Positions 52,380 to 61,723 of a DNA stretch of 64,000 bases are shown piece by piece (position 1 is the stretch's first letter; every line of letters starts with the position of its first letter). The stretch lies in the NCBI RefSeq assembly GCF_014174395.1, contig NZ_JABEQD010000003.1:434001-498000 (forward strand), read 5' to 3'. Under the pieces are notes generated by a model. That model was given only the letters and a program-made list of their open reading frames with translations. It was not told where the DNA came from and made no database searches. This DNA comes from Gluconacetobacter aggeris (GTDB lineage Bacteria > Pseudomonadota > Alphaproteobacteria > Acetobacterales > Acetobacteraceae). The position numbers were made by a program, and so were the translations under genes.

Positions 52380-53060
52380 TCAGAGTTGTCGAATGATAGT
52401 CTGGACGTAGCCGAGCTGTTGCGTCAGATCGGGTGATGCGGGAAAAACGCCGTCGAGCAGTGCTGTTCCGACCGTAAAACCCGAAGCACCCGCAGAGGCG
52501 GTAGCGCGAATACGCTCCGCCCGATCGAGCGAACCCGCGACGATGACAGGTTTATTCGGCACAGCGGCGCATACTCGCCGGATCAAATCCGGCACGTTTC
52601 CCACAAACCGATAAGCAAGCAAATCCAGTCCATGAACACCGGGCCTGGAGGCAAGATCGACCGCACTGCGTACGATTTCCGTTTCAGTTCCTTCGAGCAT
52701 ACTCGGATGCCCACTGATCCGGCCGGGAAAGGGATAATAGCGGATTTTTGTGCCTCCCAGCAGCTTCAGCGCATCATCGACATGTGTACCACCCAGCAGA
52801 TAATCGACACCAAGAGCGATCCCGGCCTGTATTGAGCGAAGTTCGCTGTCGCGATCGAGAGAGACAACTTCCAGATAGGTTTTTGCTCCGGCCTCACGGA
52901 TAGTGCTGGCCAGCGTCTGGAGCACCGTAAAAGGCAGACCAATATCCTTGAACCCGATATGCCGGACACCTACCGCACGGGCAGTTTCGACCAGATCGAC
53001 TGCGTTCTCCACCGTCCGGTCATGACGGGTCAGCATGAAGATGAACTCGGGTCGGGTCAT
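52380..53060 (-). CDS. TIM-barrel protein of unknown function
   Basis: 226 residues with alternating beta/alpha pattern and phosphate-site-like ends (KDIGLPFTVLQ, PVIVAGSLDRAERI, GASGFTVGTALLDG). I do not recognise a precise family; a sugar-phosphate aldolase, epimerase or phosphoribosyl-isomerase-like fold is plausible. Start overlaps the PdxA-like stop (ATGA), so it works with that dehydrogenase, presumably in catabolism of a four-carbon sugar acid (inference). Confidence 0.55.
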   Translation of the reverse strand: MTRPEFIFMLTRHDRTVENAVDLVETARAVGVRHIGFKDIGLPFTVLQTLASTIREAGAKTYLEVVSLDRDSELRSIQAGIALGVDYLLGGTHVDDALKLLGGTKIRYYPFPGRISGHPSMLEGTETEIVRSAVDLASRPGVHGLDLLAYRFVGNVPDLIRRVCAAVPNKPVIVAGSLDRAERIRATASAGASGFTVGTALLDGVFPASPDLTQQLGYVQTIIRQL

Positions 53061-54061
53061 ACTGAGGCTCCATTAGTGAGGCGAAGAGCATAATCGAATG
53101 CCGTTTCCAGGCTGGATGGATCGGCGACGCCCCGTCCTGCAATATCGAAGGCTGTGCCGTGGTCGGGGCTTGTCCGCGTGAAGGGCAAACCGAGGGTGAT
53201 ATTCACACCCTGCGCCAGACCCATGTATTTGATGGGAATCAGTCCCTGGTCATGATACTGTGCGACGACGACATCGAACCGTCTCTCGCGCGCTTGCATG
53301 AACACCGTGTCACCGGGCCAGGGGCCTGATGCGTCAATGCCTTCACGACGTGCCTGGGCGACGGCGGGACCGATGATATGGGTCTCTTCGTCACCAAACA
53401 GGCCACCCTCTCCGGCATGGGGGTTAAGGCCCGCTACGGCGACACGTGGGCGTCCGATACCCAGTGCGCGTGCTCCCGTGTGAGCCAGCCGGATTGCTGC
53501 CGTCTGGGCGGGGAAATCAGCGCGCTGGATCGCGTCCCTGAGAGAACAGTGGATCGTCACCAGCACGACGCGGATGTCCTCGTTCGCCAACATCATGGCG
53601 ACATCCACGCCACCAGCCTGCTCGGCGAGAATTTCTGTATGACCGGGATAGTGCAGTCCGGCAGCGGCGAGTGCTTCCTTGTGAATCGGCGCAGTAACGA
53701 CACCCCGGATTGTTCCCGCCTTCGCCAAACGAATTGCGGTCATGATTGCTGTGTAGGCGGCGCGGCCACTCTCGGCGCTGACCTGACCCACAGGCGGTGG
53801 TTCTGCGCATTCCGACGAGACCAGCACATTCAGCACTCCGTCCTCGAACCGGGCTTCGGCTGGTGTCGCGATCTGGCGCACCGACGCCGATGAGTTGAGT
53901 GCTGTCAACGCTTGGTGCATCACCAGCGGATCGCCCACGACGATCCAGCACCGTTGCTGCGGTCGTCGCAGGAACATTCGCACTATGATCTCAGGGCCGA
54001 TTCCGGCGGGATCTCCCATCGTGACAGCCAACGGCAAGGCGGGGCAAAAGATTTTTTCCAT
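53057..54061 (-). CDS. PdxA-family dehydrogenase
   Basis: About 334 residues from ATG 54061 (frame open to 54091). AVTMGDPAGIGPEIIVRMF, metal His in HYPGHTEILAE, NPHAGEGGLFGDEE and YHDQGLIPIKYMG are the full PdxA set. PdxA oxidises 4-phosphohydroxy-threonine in pyridoxal synthesis; PdxA2 paralogues act on 4-phospho-D-erythronate or threonate. The LysR control and operon partners point to the catabolic paralogue. Confidence 0.82.
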   Translation of the reverse strand: MEKIFCPALPLAVTMGDPAGIGPEIIVRMFLRRPQQRCWIVVGDPLVMHQALTALNSSASVRQIATPAEARFEDGVLNVLVSSECAEPPPVGQVSAESGRAAYTAIMTAIRLAKAGTIRGVVTAPIHKEALAAAGLHYPGHTEILAEQAGGVDVAMMLANEDIRVVLVTIHCSLRDAIQRADFPAQTAAIRLAHTGARALGIGRPRVAVAGLNPHAGEGGLFGDEETHIIGPAVAQARREGIDASGPWPGDTVFMQARERRFDVVVAQYHDQGLIPIKYMGLAQGVNITLGLPFTRTSPDHGTAFDIAGRGVADPSSLETAFDYALRLTNGASV

Positions 54062-54139
54062 CATTCCAGTGAGAATAACGAAACGGTTCATGAGGAAAAT
54101 CGATATGAACTGACCTGTTCCGGTGATAAAAACTGACCA

Positions 54140-55003
54140 ATGAAGCGTTCTGACATTCCCTCTCTGGACGATCTGCGTGCTTTCGCAGCGGTTGTGCGCC
54201 TTGGCTCAGTGCGGGCGGCGGCCACGGAACTGGCTCTGACTCACGGGGCCGTCAGCCGTCGGGTATCCAAGCTGGCTGACGATCTGAAACTCCAGCTTCT
54301 GGAGCCGGACGGGCGAGGTGTGCGGCCGACCCGGGACGGCGTACGTCTGGCTGAAGCGGCAACCGATGCACTCAAGGGGATCGCGGCAACGCTGGCCGAT
54401 ATCCGGTCTTCATCCGGTACGCAGCCGATCGTGCTCTCGTGCGAGAGGTCGCTTGCGATGCGCTGGCTGATCCCGCGCCTGTCCGACTTCCAGGACCGCC
54501 ATCCGGGGATTGATGTGCATCTTTCGACCGGCGGCGGTGCACTGGATTTCGCACGTGATCGCGTCACGCTGGCAATCCGGCGCCTTGATTTCCCACTTGG
54601 TCCTGACTGGACCGTTACCACGCTCACGCAGGAGGCGGTCGGGCCGGTCATGCGTCCTGACATGGCGCAGCGGTTTGCCGACGGGGGCTATCTGGCACTC
54701 GGGTCGCGCACCCGGCCGGAGGCCTGGAAGAACTGGCTGATGTCCCGGCCTGAGATTCCCACCCCGCGTGATGTCAGGCTGTACGACCATCATTTCATGA
54801 TGCTGGAAGCCGCCGCCAATGGTCTGGGTGTTGCTCTGTCGCCCCGTATCATCGCCATGGACGATATCGCAACCGGTCGGCTTGTGGCACCGGCTGGGTT
54901 CGACGCGGATGGAACATCTTACGGGCTGATCCGACCAAACGGCATGGAAATAACGGACAGCGTCAGCATCCTGGAAAAATGGATCATCAAACAGGTTCCA
55001 TAA
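54140..55003 (+). CDS. LysR-family regulator (GcvA-like)
   Basis: 287 residues; HTH in FAAVVRLGSVRAAATELALT and HGAVSRRVSKLADDLK, then a GcvA-type effector domain (ALGSRTRPEAWKNWL). Divergent from the PdxA operon with a 78-base gap, so it most likely regulates that operon. Confidence 0.85.
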   Translation: MKRSDIPSLDDLRAFAAVVRLGSVRAAATELALTHGAVSRRVSKLADDLKLQLLEPDGRGVRPTRDGVRLAEAATDALKGIAATLADIRSSSGTQPIVLSCERSLAMRWLIPRLSDFQDRHPGIDVHLSTGGGALDFARDRVTLAIRRLDFPLGPDWTVTTLTQEAVGPVMRPDMAQRFADGGYLALGSRTRPEAWKNWLMSRPEIPTPRDVRLYDHHFMMLEAAANGLGVALSPRIIAMDDIATGRLVAPAGFDADGTSYGLIRPNGMEITDSVSILEKWIIKQVP

Positions 55004-55170
55004 CCCCTGATGGATATGGCTTTGCGGTGCGACGTCGTAGTTATGAGTAGCGGTTTGATGGGGGGGGGAAGGAGATTGTCCGCAATCTGGCGCAAACGCC
55101 CAGAAACGAACAAGATGTGAAGGCCTCCTTACTGTTGGGCAGCAATCAAAACAACTGATATGAGATCGCA

Positions 55171-56070
55171 ATGAATCTTCCTCCAATACCCAAGTTTGAA
55201 AAAAAACATCACCACATCGTGCCAGTACTTTGGCAGAAGCGCTTCAAGGCGCCTAGTGATCCTGGCCCTTATTATCTGAACGTGGGAACTGGGCAGAAAC
55301 TCCCCCCTCAGGGACCCGGCGATAAGATGTCTGAGGAGTACGCCAACATAGTGTTTGACGAGTTTTTCAGGCCAAGCGATGCTCTCGAGGACCATCTTGG
55401 GACATTGGAAACTAAGATGGTCACTGGGTTGGATCGCTGCATTCAGAAGGGCGAACTGGATAGTGTCGCCCGTGTTGACGTTGCGATGCTAATGGCAGTT
55501 CAGGTATGCCGATATCCCGAGAATTTTGGGACTCTCCTCGACCTCGGTAAGTATTTAGCGATTGCGCTAACTGATTATAAAAACTGTCCAGACGCAGTCA
55601 CGCTCAACCGCGCCCTACAGGCGAAAGGGCTCCTGTCCGGCGCCAGAATTACCCAGCAAGAATTTGTCCGTTTGCAGCAGGCACAGGGAAGTGAACTGCT
55701 GGCTTCTGAACTGGAATTTATTCTCGCAGCGCATGGATACGAATTTTATTTCAATCCTAAACTCGTAATTGCTGCCGCTACGCAGGTTGCCAATCATCTA
55801 TTGGGTCTGGAGTGGACCTTACTGCATTCGTCGACCCCTAGTTTTATTTTATCCGATCGCCCCGTCCCCTCGACAATCGGATACGGTTTTTCGATTGGGC
55901 TCAGTGCGTCTTACGCCCTAAAACTTGACAAACCTACAACCTCTGTGACGAACGACACGATCCACTCACAAAATGCAACCCCACAGGAGATCAGTCAGAT
56001 CAACTTAGAGGTAAAATCAAGGGCTAAGGAACTTATATGCGGTCCTGGAGCTTGGGTTCATCGGCTATAG
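55171..56070 (+). CDS. DUF4238 family protein
   Basis: 299 residues. The N-terminal KKHHHIVPVLWQKRF matches the DUF4238 start (His-rich, HxVP). A later segment SSTPSFILSDRPVP is also typical. Function unknown. The gene is less GC-rich than its surroundings and stands alone, so it looks horizontally acquired; related proteins often occur in mobile or defence-rich DNA. Confidence 0.75.
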   Translation: MNLPPIPKFEKKHHHIVPVLWQKRFKAPSDPGPYYLNVGTGQKLPPQGPGDKMSEEYANIVFDEFFRPSDALEDHLGTLETKMVTGLDRCIQKGELDSVARVDVAMLMAVQVCRYPENFGTLLDLGKYLAIALTDYKNCPDAVTLNRALQAKGLLSGARITQQEFVRLQQAQGSELLASELEFILAAHGYEFYFNPKLVIAAATQVANHLLGLEWTLLHSSTPSFILSDRPVPSTIGYGFSIGLSASYALKLDKPTTSVTNDTIHSQNATPQEISQINLEVKSRAKELICGPGAWVHRL

Positions 56071-56161
56071 GTCTAACGTCCGCTTTCAGGACCAACCCGA
56101 CCCTGCGCCTAATGTCCGCAAAGTAGGTGATTTCTGCCTGTCTGTTTTACAGAAACCCCCA

Positions 56162-57130
56162 TCAAACAGAAGATAGTTGCCCCAATGGGGCCTCTGCAAA
56201 CCAGATTTTTCCATAACCATCACGAAACGGCATGAACGCTTCGGGCATTGCGGCAAAGCGTTCAAGAATAAAATCCGCAAAAGCGCGGACCTTGGGAGAG
56301 AGTGTACGAACGGCAGGCCAGATGATCCAGAGCGATCCAATAGCCATGCAATATTTCTCAAACAGAGGAATCAGTTGCCCGGAAGCAATCGCATCCCGCG
56401 CCACATAAACCGGCAGATGAACCAGCCCCAGACCGTCAGCGGCAGCTCGAAGTGCCGCATCGCTGTTGTTGAAAATCATGGTTTCGGGAAGCCGGACCTG
56501 ATCATGTGGTGGCCTGTAGACCCACGGAGCAAACAAGCCGGTATTGGGATAGCGATAACGCAGACAGCGATGGTTCTGAATTTCAGACGGCAGTAGCGGA
56601 TGGCCATTCGATTCCAGATAGGAGACGCTGGCACAGGTAATGAAATGCTGATCGCCCAGACGTCGGGCGATCAGGCGCGAGTCCGGGAGGTTGCCGCTGC
56701 GGATGACAACATCAATATCTTCCTCGATCAGATCGACAATCCTGTCTTCCAGGGCGATGTCGAGTTCGATCTCCGGATAGCGGCTCACAAAATCCGCAAT
56801 GAGTGGCATAAGCAGGTGCCGTCCCACGATATGAGGTACATTGACGCGCAGGCGTCCTGACGGCGCGCCTTTTGCATGATGCAGTGTCGCCTCGGCATCC
56901 CGTATATCCTCCAGAGCCTGCCGGCAGCGTTCATAAAATACCGCTCCGGCTTCCGTCAGTCCGATGCTGCGGGTGGTCCGGTTCAGCAACTGAACTCCCA
57001 GCCGGGCTTCAAGTCTTGAAACACTTTTCGCGACAGCCGAGGAAGAAATCCCAAGATGTCGGCCAGCTTTGACATAACTCCGAAATCGGGCTGCAAAAAC
57101 GAATGGTTCCAAACCTGACAGAGCATCCAT
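56162..57130 (-). CDS. LysR-family transcriptional regulator
   Basis: About 322 residues from ATG 57130 (GTG 57136 is also open). HTH in FAARFRSYVKAGRHLGISSS and AVAKSVSRLEARLGVQLLNR, then a CrgA-type effector domain. Divergent from an MFS gene with a strong inverted repeat between them. Confidence 0.87.
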   Translation of the reverse strand: MDALSGLEPFVFAARFRSYVKAGRHLGISSSAVAKSVSRLEARLGVQLLNRTTRSIGLTEAGAVFYERCRQALEDIRDAEATLHHAKGAPSGRLRVNVPHIVGRHLLMPLIADFVSRYPEIELDIALEDRIVDLIEEDIDVVIRSGNLPDSRLIARRLGDQHFITCASVSYLESNGHPLLPSEIQNHRCLRYRYPNTGLFAPWVYRPPHDQVRLPETMIFNNSDAALRAAADGLGLVHLPVYVARDAIASGQLIPLFEKYCMAIGSLWIIWPAVRTLSPKVRAFADFILERFAAMPEAFMPFRDGYGKIWFAEAPLGQLSSV

Positions 57131-57155
57131 GACCACGCTCGCCTTTCAATACAGG

Positions 57156-57188
57156 ACATAATATCCGTTTAATGCGGACATGATGTCG
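57156..57188. promoter_or_regulatory. operator between LysR and MFS genes
   Basis: GACATAATATCCG (57156-57168) and CGGACATGATGTC (57176-57188) pair at 11 of 13 positions across a 7-base spacer. A third similar half-site GATATTATATCCG lies at 57207-57219, just before the MFS start. This fits a LysR recognition site plus activation site. Confidence 0.6.
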
Positions 57189-57224
57189 TTTCTCTAAAAA
57201 TTAGAGATATTATATCCGTAATGA

Positions 57225-58430
57225 ATGCCTGATACACGCTCTCTTCCCATAGCGACCGACTTCAATCTGAGGACCGCAATCTTTCGACCCGTTCTGGCCA
57301 TTGGGACAGGAACCGGTGCCATGGGCCTGGCCCTCTCTGCACTGCCTCCCGTCCTTCAGGCACGATTGTCCCTGTCCGTCGCAACAATCGGCTGGATCAT
57401 GGGAACACAGTCCGTGGCGACACTCCTGTCCCGGCTGCATGCCGGGCGATTGAGCGACAGACTGGGAGGCGCCCGGGCACTTACGCTTGGTCTGTCTGCG
57501 GCCGTGTTGTCCGGACTTTGCTACGTTGCGGCACTTCTCCCCATCTGGTCGCGACCAATCGCTCTTGCGCTGGTGTTTCTGGGCCGTCTTTTCATGGGGT
57601 TAAGCGAAGGGCTGATGGTGACAGGCGGGGCTGTCCGGATCATCGGGGCCGTCCCTCCTGACAGGGTGGGGGCTGGCATGTCATGGCTGGGTCTGGCCAT
57701 GTTCGCTGGCCTCGCGGCGGGAACGGCAGCAGGCACGGCCATTGAGCAGAATGCCGGGTTCGGCACGGTTGCCATCCTGGCCTCGATCCTGCCTGTCGCA
57801 GGTATGCTTCTATCGGGCTGGTCATCACGCGCGGTTTCCCATTCCTCCGCTCATGGTGTCGTCCCATGGAAACAGCTTTTCCGGATGGTTCTGCCGATGG
57901 GATTGCTGCTCGCCCTGTCGTCGGTGGGGTTTGCCACGATCTCATCGTTCCTCGTCCTCGCCTTTGCACAGGAACATTGGGCATATGGTGGATATGCACT
58001 CGCTGCATTCTGCGTTGGCCATGTGGCAGCGCGGTTTGCTGGCAGCCACAAGATCGACCATTATCCAGTGGCCATCTCCGGTTCGGTCATGTTGCTGGTG
58101 GAAACCCTTGGCTTTGTCATGGTGTGGCTGGCGCCTGATCCGGGTGTCGCAATCGCTGGCGCCTTCATCGGCGGAGCCGGATTTTCCCTGACCTATCCTG
58201 TGTTTGCCATTCCGCTTGCCCGCTCTGTGCCTTCCGCTTTTACCGGTGCAGCCATAGGCCTTTATGACATGTTTTTTGATGTCGCCTTGGGAGTAGGATC
58301 AGTCACGGGTGGCCTGCTGGCGCAGACCTTTCCGTTCCGTACTATATTTCTGATGGCCGCACTTTCCTCTGGAGCGGGCCTGATCCTGCTCGTTTCCACT
58401 CGTCACTGCCCTCGAATAAAAACGAAGTAA
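57225..58430 (+). CDS. MFS transporter
   Basis: 401 residues, about 12 membrane helices, with the loop motif AGRLSDRLGGARAL after helix 2 and a second-half GLYDMFFDVALGVG region. Probably a drug or small-molecule exporter controlled by the divergent LysR protein. Substrate unknown. Confidence 0.85.
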   Translation: MPDTRSLPIATDFNLRTAIFRPVLAIGTGTGAMGLALSALPPVLQARLSLSVATIGWIMGTQSVATLLSRLHAGRLSDRLGGARALTLGLSAAVLSGLCYVAALLPIWSRPIALALVFLGRLFMGLSEGLMVTGGAVRIIGAVPPDRVGAGMSWLGLAMFAGLAAGTAAGTAIEQNAGFGTVAILASILPVAGMLLSGWSSRAVSHSSAHGVVPWKQLFRMVLPMGLLLALSSVGFATISSFLVLAFAQEHWAYGGYALAAFCVGHVAARFAGSHKIDHYPVAISGSVMLLVETLGFVMVWLAPDPGVAIAGAFIGGAGFSLTYPVFAIPLARSVPSAFTGAAIGLYDMFFDVALGVGSVTGGLLAQTFPFRTIFLMAALSSGAGLILLVSTRHCPRIKTK

Positions 58431-58677
58431 AGAGACGTATTTGCCGCCTGTTTTGCCACATCTTGTTTTTCTGATCGGATGACCGAATTGAGGTGTCTCC
58501 CGCCGACCTGCCACCGCTCATGGTAGACCGGCGGCTTTGGCCGGGGAAACCTTGCCAGAAGTAAAGGGCGGAAGCTGCCAACGTGGTCAGTTCTCCAACG
58601 AACGGAACGAAGATTTGCAGCTTGCGTGCGCGCGCTGGATTATTCGAGATCGGCGGATCATTGAAACGATGCGCCAG

Positions 58678-59571
58678 TTAGCTACTGTTTCGCAAAAGAA
58701 AAGGCACGGCAAGTTCCGTCACCAGGGCTACATTCTGGCGCTGCGGGAAATGCCCGGTTCCGGCAAGAATGTGCCGCTCATAATAGTCTGCAAACAGATG
58801 ATCTTTCCCCGCTGACGTTTCGGGATCATTGCAGGGATCGTTGCCTCCATGGATCACGAGCGTGGGCACATGGATTACCGGATCAGCAGCAACACGTTTC
58901 TCAAGTTCCTCGAAAGCCGGCGAACGCGTCGCCAACCCCCAGCGAACACGATAGGAATGCAGCGTGATGTCTGCCCAATCAGGGTTTTCGAACGATTGGG
59001 CCGTCACAGCGAATTCCTCTTCGGGGATTTCCCACTCCGGATTCCAGATCGACCAGATATACCGCATGAAACGCTGGCGGTCGTTCCGGATGAGTTCGGC
59101 GCCACGATCAAGTCCCATCAGCCAGTGGTACCAGTAATTCTGCATCTGCCGGTACGACATTGTCTGGTCGGGATCGTTGGTTCCCCACCCCACGGACAGC
59201 GCCACACTTCCGGCTATTCGGCCAGGAGTCAGAACAGAGGCGATGTAGGCGGCCCGTGCGCCCCAGTCATGGCCGATCAGGCTGAAGCGAGAAAGCCCCA
59301 GGCAGTCAGCCATCTCCAACACATCCCTCGCCAGTGCTACGAGTTGTCCGTTTCGTGGAATATCCTGCTCCCGGAAGCGCGTACGGCCACAGCCTCGCAG
59401 CCAGGGTACATAGGTCCGAAAGCCAGCATCATGTAGAGCCGGCAGCGTTCGGTTCCATGTCAGCGCGTCGTCCGGCCAGCCGTGAAGCAAGATGACGGGA
59501 AATCCGTTCTGAGGGCCTGATATCCGGCATGCGATGTCGAGCTGGGACGTTGTAATTGTTGTTTCCTGCAT
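58678..59571 (-). CDS. alpha/beta hydrolase (epoxide/haloalkane hydrolase-like)
   Basis: About 297 residues from ATG 59571. Oxyanion HGWPDDALTW, nucleophile Asp in SLIGHDWGARAAY, and catalytic His in GTGHFPQRQNV. The Asp nucleophile indicates epoxide hydrolase or dehalogenase-like chemistry rather than a Ser esterase. Divergent from the LysR gene at 59665. Confidence 0.83.
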   Translation of the reverse strand: MQETTITTSQLDIACRISGPQNGFPVILLHGWPDDALTWNRTLPALHDAGFRTYVPWLRGCGRTRFREQDIPRNGQLVALARDVLEMADCLGLSRFSLIGHDWGARAAYIASVLTPGRIAGSVALSVGWGTNDPDQTMSYRQMQNYWYHWLMGLDRGAELIRNDRQRFMRYIWSIWNPEWEIPEEEFAVTAQSFENPDWADITLHSYRVRWGLATRSPAFEELEKRVAADPVIHVPTLVIHGGNDPCNDPETSAGKDHLFADYYERHILAGTGHFPQRQNVALVTELAVPFLLRNSS

Positions 59572-59638
59572 GAGAGCACCTCCATCCCTGCTATGCATGC
59601 TTTCATCTTAATTCAAAAATGGATATATATTTTTATCA

Positions 59639-59655
59639 TATCGCAATATACGATA
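59639..59655. promoter_or_regulatory. LysR-type operator
   Basis: TATCGCAATATACGATA: perfect 5-bp arms TATCG/CGATA around CAATATA, ending 9 bases before the LysR ATG in an AT-rich divergent region; matches the T-N11-A rule of LysR boxes. Confidence 0.6.
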
Positions 59656-59664
59656 AGACGTATC

Positions 59665-60534
59665 ATGCTCTCTCCGATATGCCTGCGCAGTTTTCTGACC
59701 GTCATCGACATGGGGGGCTTCACGGAAGCTGCTCGACACCTCAACGCAACCCAGTCCACGATCAGCGGCCATATAAAGCGCCTGGAAGAACAGGCCGGTC
59801 ACCGGCTTCTCGACCGTGATCGTGGAGGGTCTGTCGCCCTGACGGCACAGGGGCGTGACCTCATCGGGTACGCCCGCGAGATTCTGCGGCTTGAGCAGGC
59901 TGCCCGATCACGACTGGCCGGCACATCCCTGACCGGGGCTGTGCGCATCGGGCTTCCTGATGATTTCGCCAGCGGTCGCGGATTCACGCGGCTTCTCGCA
60001 CATTTCGCCGGACAGCATCCTGACGCACGTCTGGAAGTGGAAGTAGGCAATAGCAATTACCTTATGGCTGCCCTGGACGCTCAGCGTCTCGACCATGTTC
60101 TCACCAAACAGATCCGCTCAGAAGGTGGTGAAATTCTTGCCCGGAGAGACGTAGTATGGGTCGGACGGATATCTGCAACCGGACCTGTCCCACTCATATT
60201 ATTTCCGGAGCCGTGCATATATCGTCAACGCGCAATCATGGAGCTCGAACGGGAAGGATTTTCCTGGAACGTAACGTACGTAAGTCCCTCGCTCACGGGT
60301 ATTCAAGCCGCCGTCAATGCCGGATTGGGAGTATCACCCCTTGCCGAAGACCTGACGGATCAACTTCTTCCGAGTATTGCCGGACGGCTATTGCCCTCTC
60401 TCGGCTCGATTGATCTGGTCTTTTACTCACGGCGGGGGGAGTTCAGCCGCGCGGCTACAGGACTTGGCAATCTAATCAGGAAACTTTACGGGGTCGCGGA
60501 CATCGAGGAGATGCATAGCAGCAGGCATGCGTGA
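59665..60534 (+). CDS. LysR-family transcriptional regulator
   Basis: About 289 residues from ATG 59665 (frame open to 59593, inside the operator). HTH in FLTVIDMGGFTEAARHLNAT and QSTISGHIKRLEEQAGHRLL. It should control the divergent hydrolase gene. Last gene of the cargo block before backbone-type genes resume. Confidence 0.87.
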   Translation: MLSPICLRSFLTVIDMGGFTEAARHLNATQSTISGHIKRLEEQAGHRLLDRDRGGSVALTAQGRDLIGYAREILRLEQAARSRLAGTSLTGAVRIGLPDDFASGRGFTRLLAHFAGQHPDARLEVEVGNSNYLMAALDAQRLDHVLTKQIRSEGGEILARRDVVWVGRISATGPVPLILFPEPCIYRQRAIMELEREGFSWNVTYVSPSLTGIQAAVNAGLGVSPLAEDLTDQLLPSIAGRLLPSLGSIDLVFYSRRGEFSRAATGLGNLIRKLYGVADIEEMHSSRHA

Positions 60535-60630
60535 AACTTGTTTTCTATTCAAAGTCCGTTTTGAGAACATTGTTCTTCGCAAACCGACAGCCAATGTGAG
60601 GCGAAAATCGTCCTCATCCGCAGCCCAATC

Positions 60631-61218
60631 TTAATGATCAGATAGCCGGATCGGATAGCACAATAGGTCACGATAGCCACCCCGAACATAATACCGCCCA
60701 TCAGCAACAAGACGACGGACCTGGTTCTTGCGAGGGTCATTTTCCCAGTCGGCCTTTCTGCCGCGAAACCCGAGCAGGACTTCGGCGAGCTTGCGATAAC
60801 TCGCGCCAGCAGCCCGACCATCAAGTGCGCGCAATATCAGGATATGCCGGTCCCGTGTCTGCTGCGGAAAATCATGAGCCCACCTACCCTCAGACCGGCC
60901 GACCAGCGCACGCCATAAACGCAGTACGGCTTCCGCGCGAAGTTCCAATAGTTTATCGAGCGGCAGGATCACGACATAGGTGGCGCGTCCATCCGCCGGA
61001 TGTGTCGGGAGCCAGACCTGATGTGACGACGCGCCGGACTGCCAGAAACCATGCCACGCGTCACCGTCATCCAGCCGCACGACGAGGTCCGGTAATTCCG
61101 CGAGATTGATCAGCATGACGGCCGGATTATCCGCATCCGCAAGAGTCGCGCGGAGTTCGATCACATCAGGCGAGAGTTCCGGTATCCAGAAAACAGGAGT
61201 GCGCCCGGCAGGCTGCAA
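60631..61218 (-). CDS. DUF2285 protein (3' part of a frameshifted gene)
   Basis: 195 residues with the DUF2285 region RHILILRALDGRAAGASYRK and VRRLVADGRYYVRGGYRDLL. In related elements DUF6499 and DUF2285 form one protein reading RWGLRF-PVDPLQPAGRTP. Here the two halves lie in different frames, and the join lies at the AAA run 61232-61234 (TTT on the coding strand). One extra base there explains it. Probably a DNA-binding element regulator, now split. Confidence 0.75.
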   Translation of the reverse strand: MQPAGRTPVFWIPELSPDVIELRATLADADNPAVMLINLAELPDLVVRLDDGDAWHGFWQSGASSHQVWLPTHPADGRATYVVILPLDKLLELRAEAVLRLWRALVGRSEGRWAHDFPQQTRDRHILILRALDGRAAGASYRKLAEVLLGFRGRKADWENDPRKNQVRRLVADGRYYVRGGYRDLLCYPIRLSDH

Positions 61219-61420
61219 CGGATCGACAGGGAAATCGCAAACCCCATCGTTCGGAAAAGGCTTTTCTGCCCCCTGATTTCGGAGCCGGAAGCATTTTCAT
61301 TCGCTGAAACACGCGACGGTAATCGTCGTCACGTCGAAGATATTCCCAGGCCATGCCGGCAGCAGCAATGTCTTGTGCGTGTTCGTAAGCGGCCGGCGAC
61401 TGCCAATCTGACATCGGCAT
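61166..61420 (-). CDS. DUF6499-like N-terminal domain (5' part of a frameshifted gene)
   Basis: 84 residues, start at 61420 or 61414 (MSDWQSPAAYEHAQDIAAAG, then MAWEYLRRDDDYRRVFQRM). The real homology ends at about FSERWGLRF; the remaining tail is an out-of-frame reading of the DUF2285 part. See the DUF2285 entry for the frameshift position. Confidence 0.7.
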   Translation of the reverse strand: MPMSDWQSPAAYEHAQDIAAAGMAWEYLRRDDDYRRVFQRMKMLPAPKSGGRKAFSERWGLRFPCRSVAACRAHSCFLDTGTLA

Positions 61421-61723
61421 CGCGTTACCCTTCCTCTTGCGCCTGCTTCAGGCAGCAGGAACATCAGGATGCGCAATGGGAAGATTTTGTGCAGACTGTG
61501 TTTGGAGATATGTCGATCTCGTAACGTGATCGCACGACGTTATGGCATTCGTCCGCCCTGCCAGAATATTCCGCGAGCCGGGCACTCGCCCGGCGAGCGG
61601 CGTTTATTGTCCATCTTCCCGCCATCGATCCGCGAAGTCGGATCGACGCAAATTTGCGCGGACAGACAGGACCAGGAAAGGGGCACCGCAGAGTCGGATT
61701 GTCGGCCCTGCGGCGTTCACTCC
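61421..61723. other. intergenic stretch, no gene seen
   Basis: About 300 bases between the DUF6499 start and the methyltransferase stop. No plausible coding frame and no clear terminator or operator. Confidence 0.4.

Noticed and set aside
58537-58815. 92-residue plus-strand ORF
   Set aside because: Its second half is antisense to the alpha/beta hydrolase and the first half has no family resemblance; no ribosome site.
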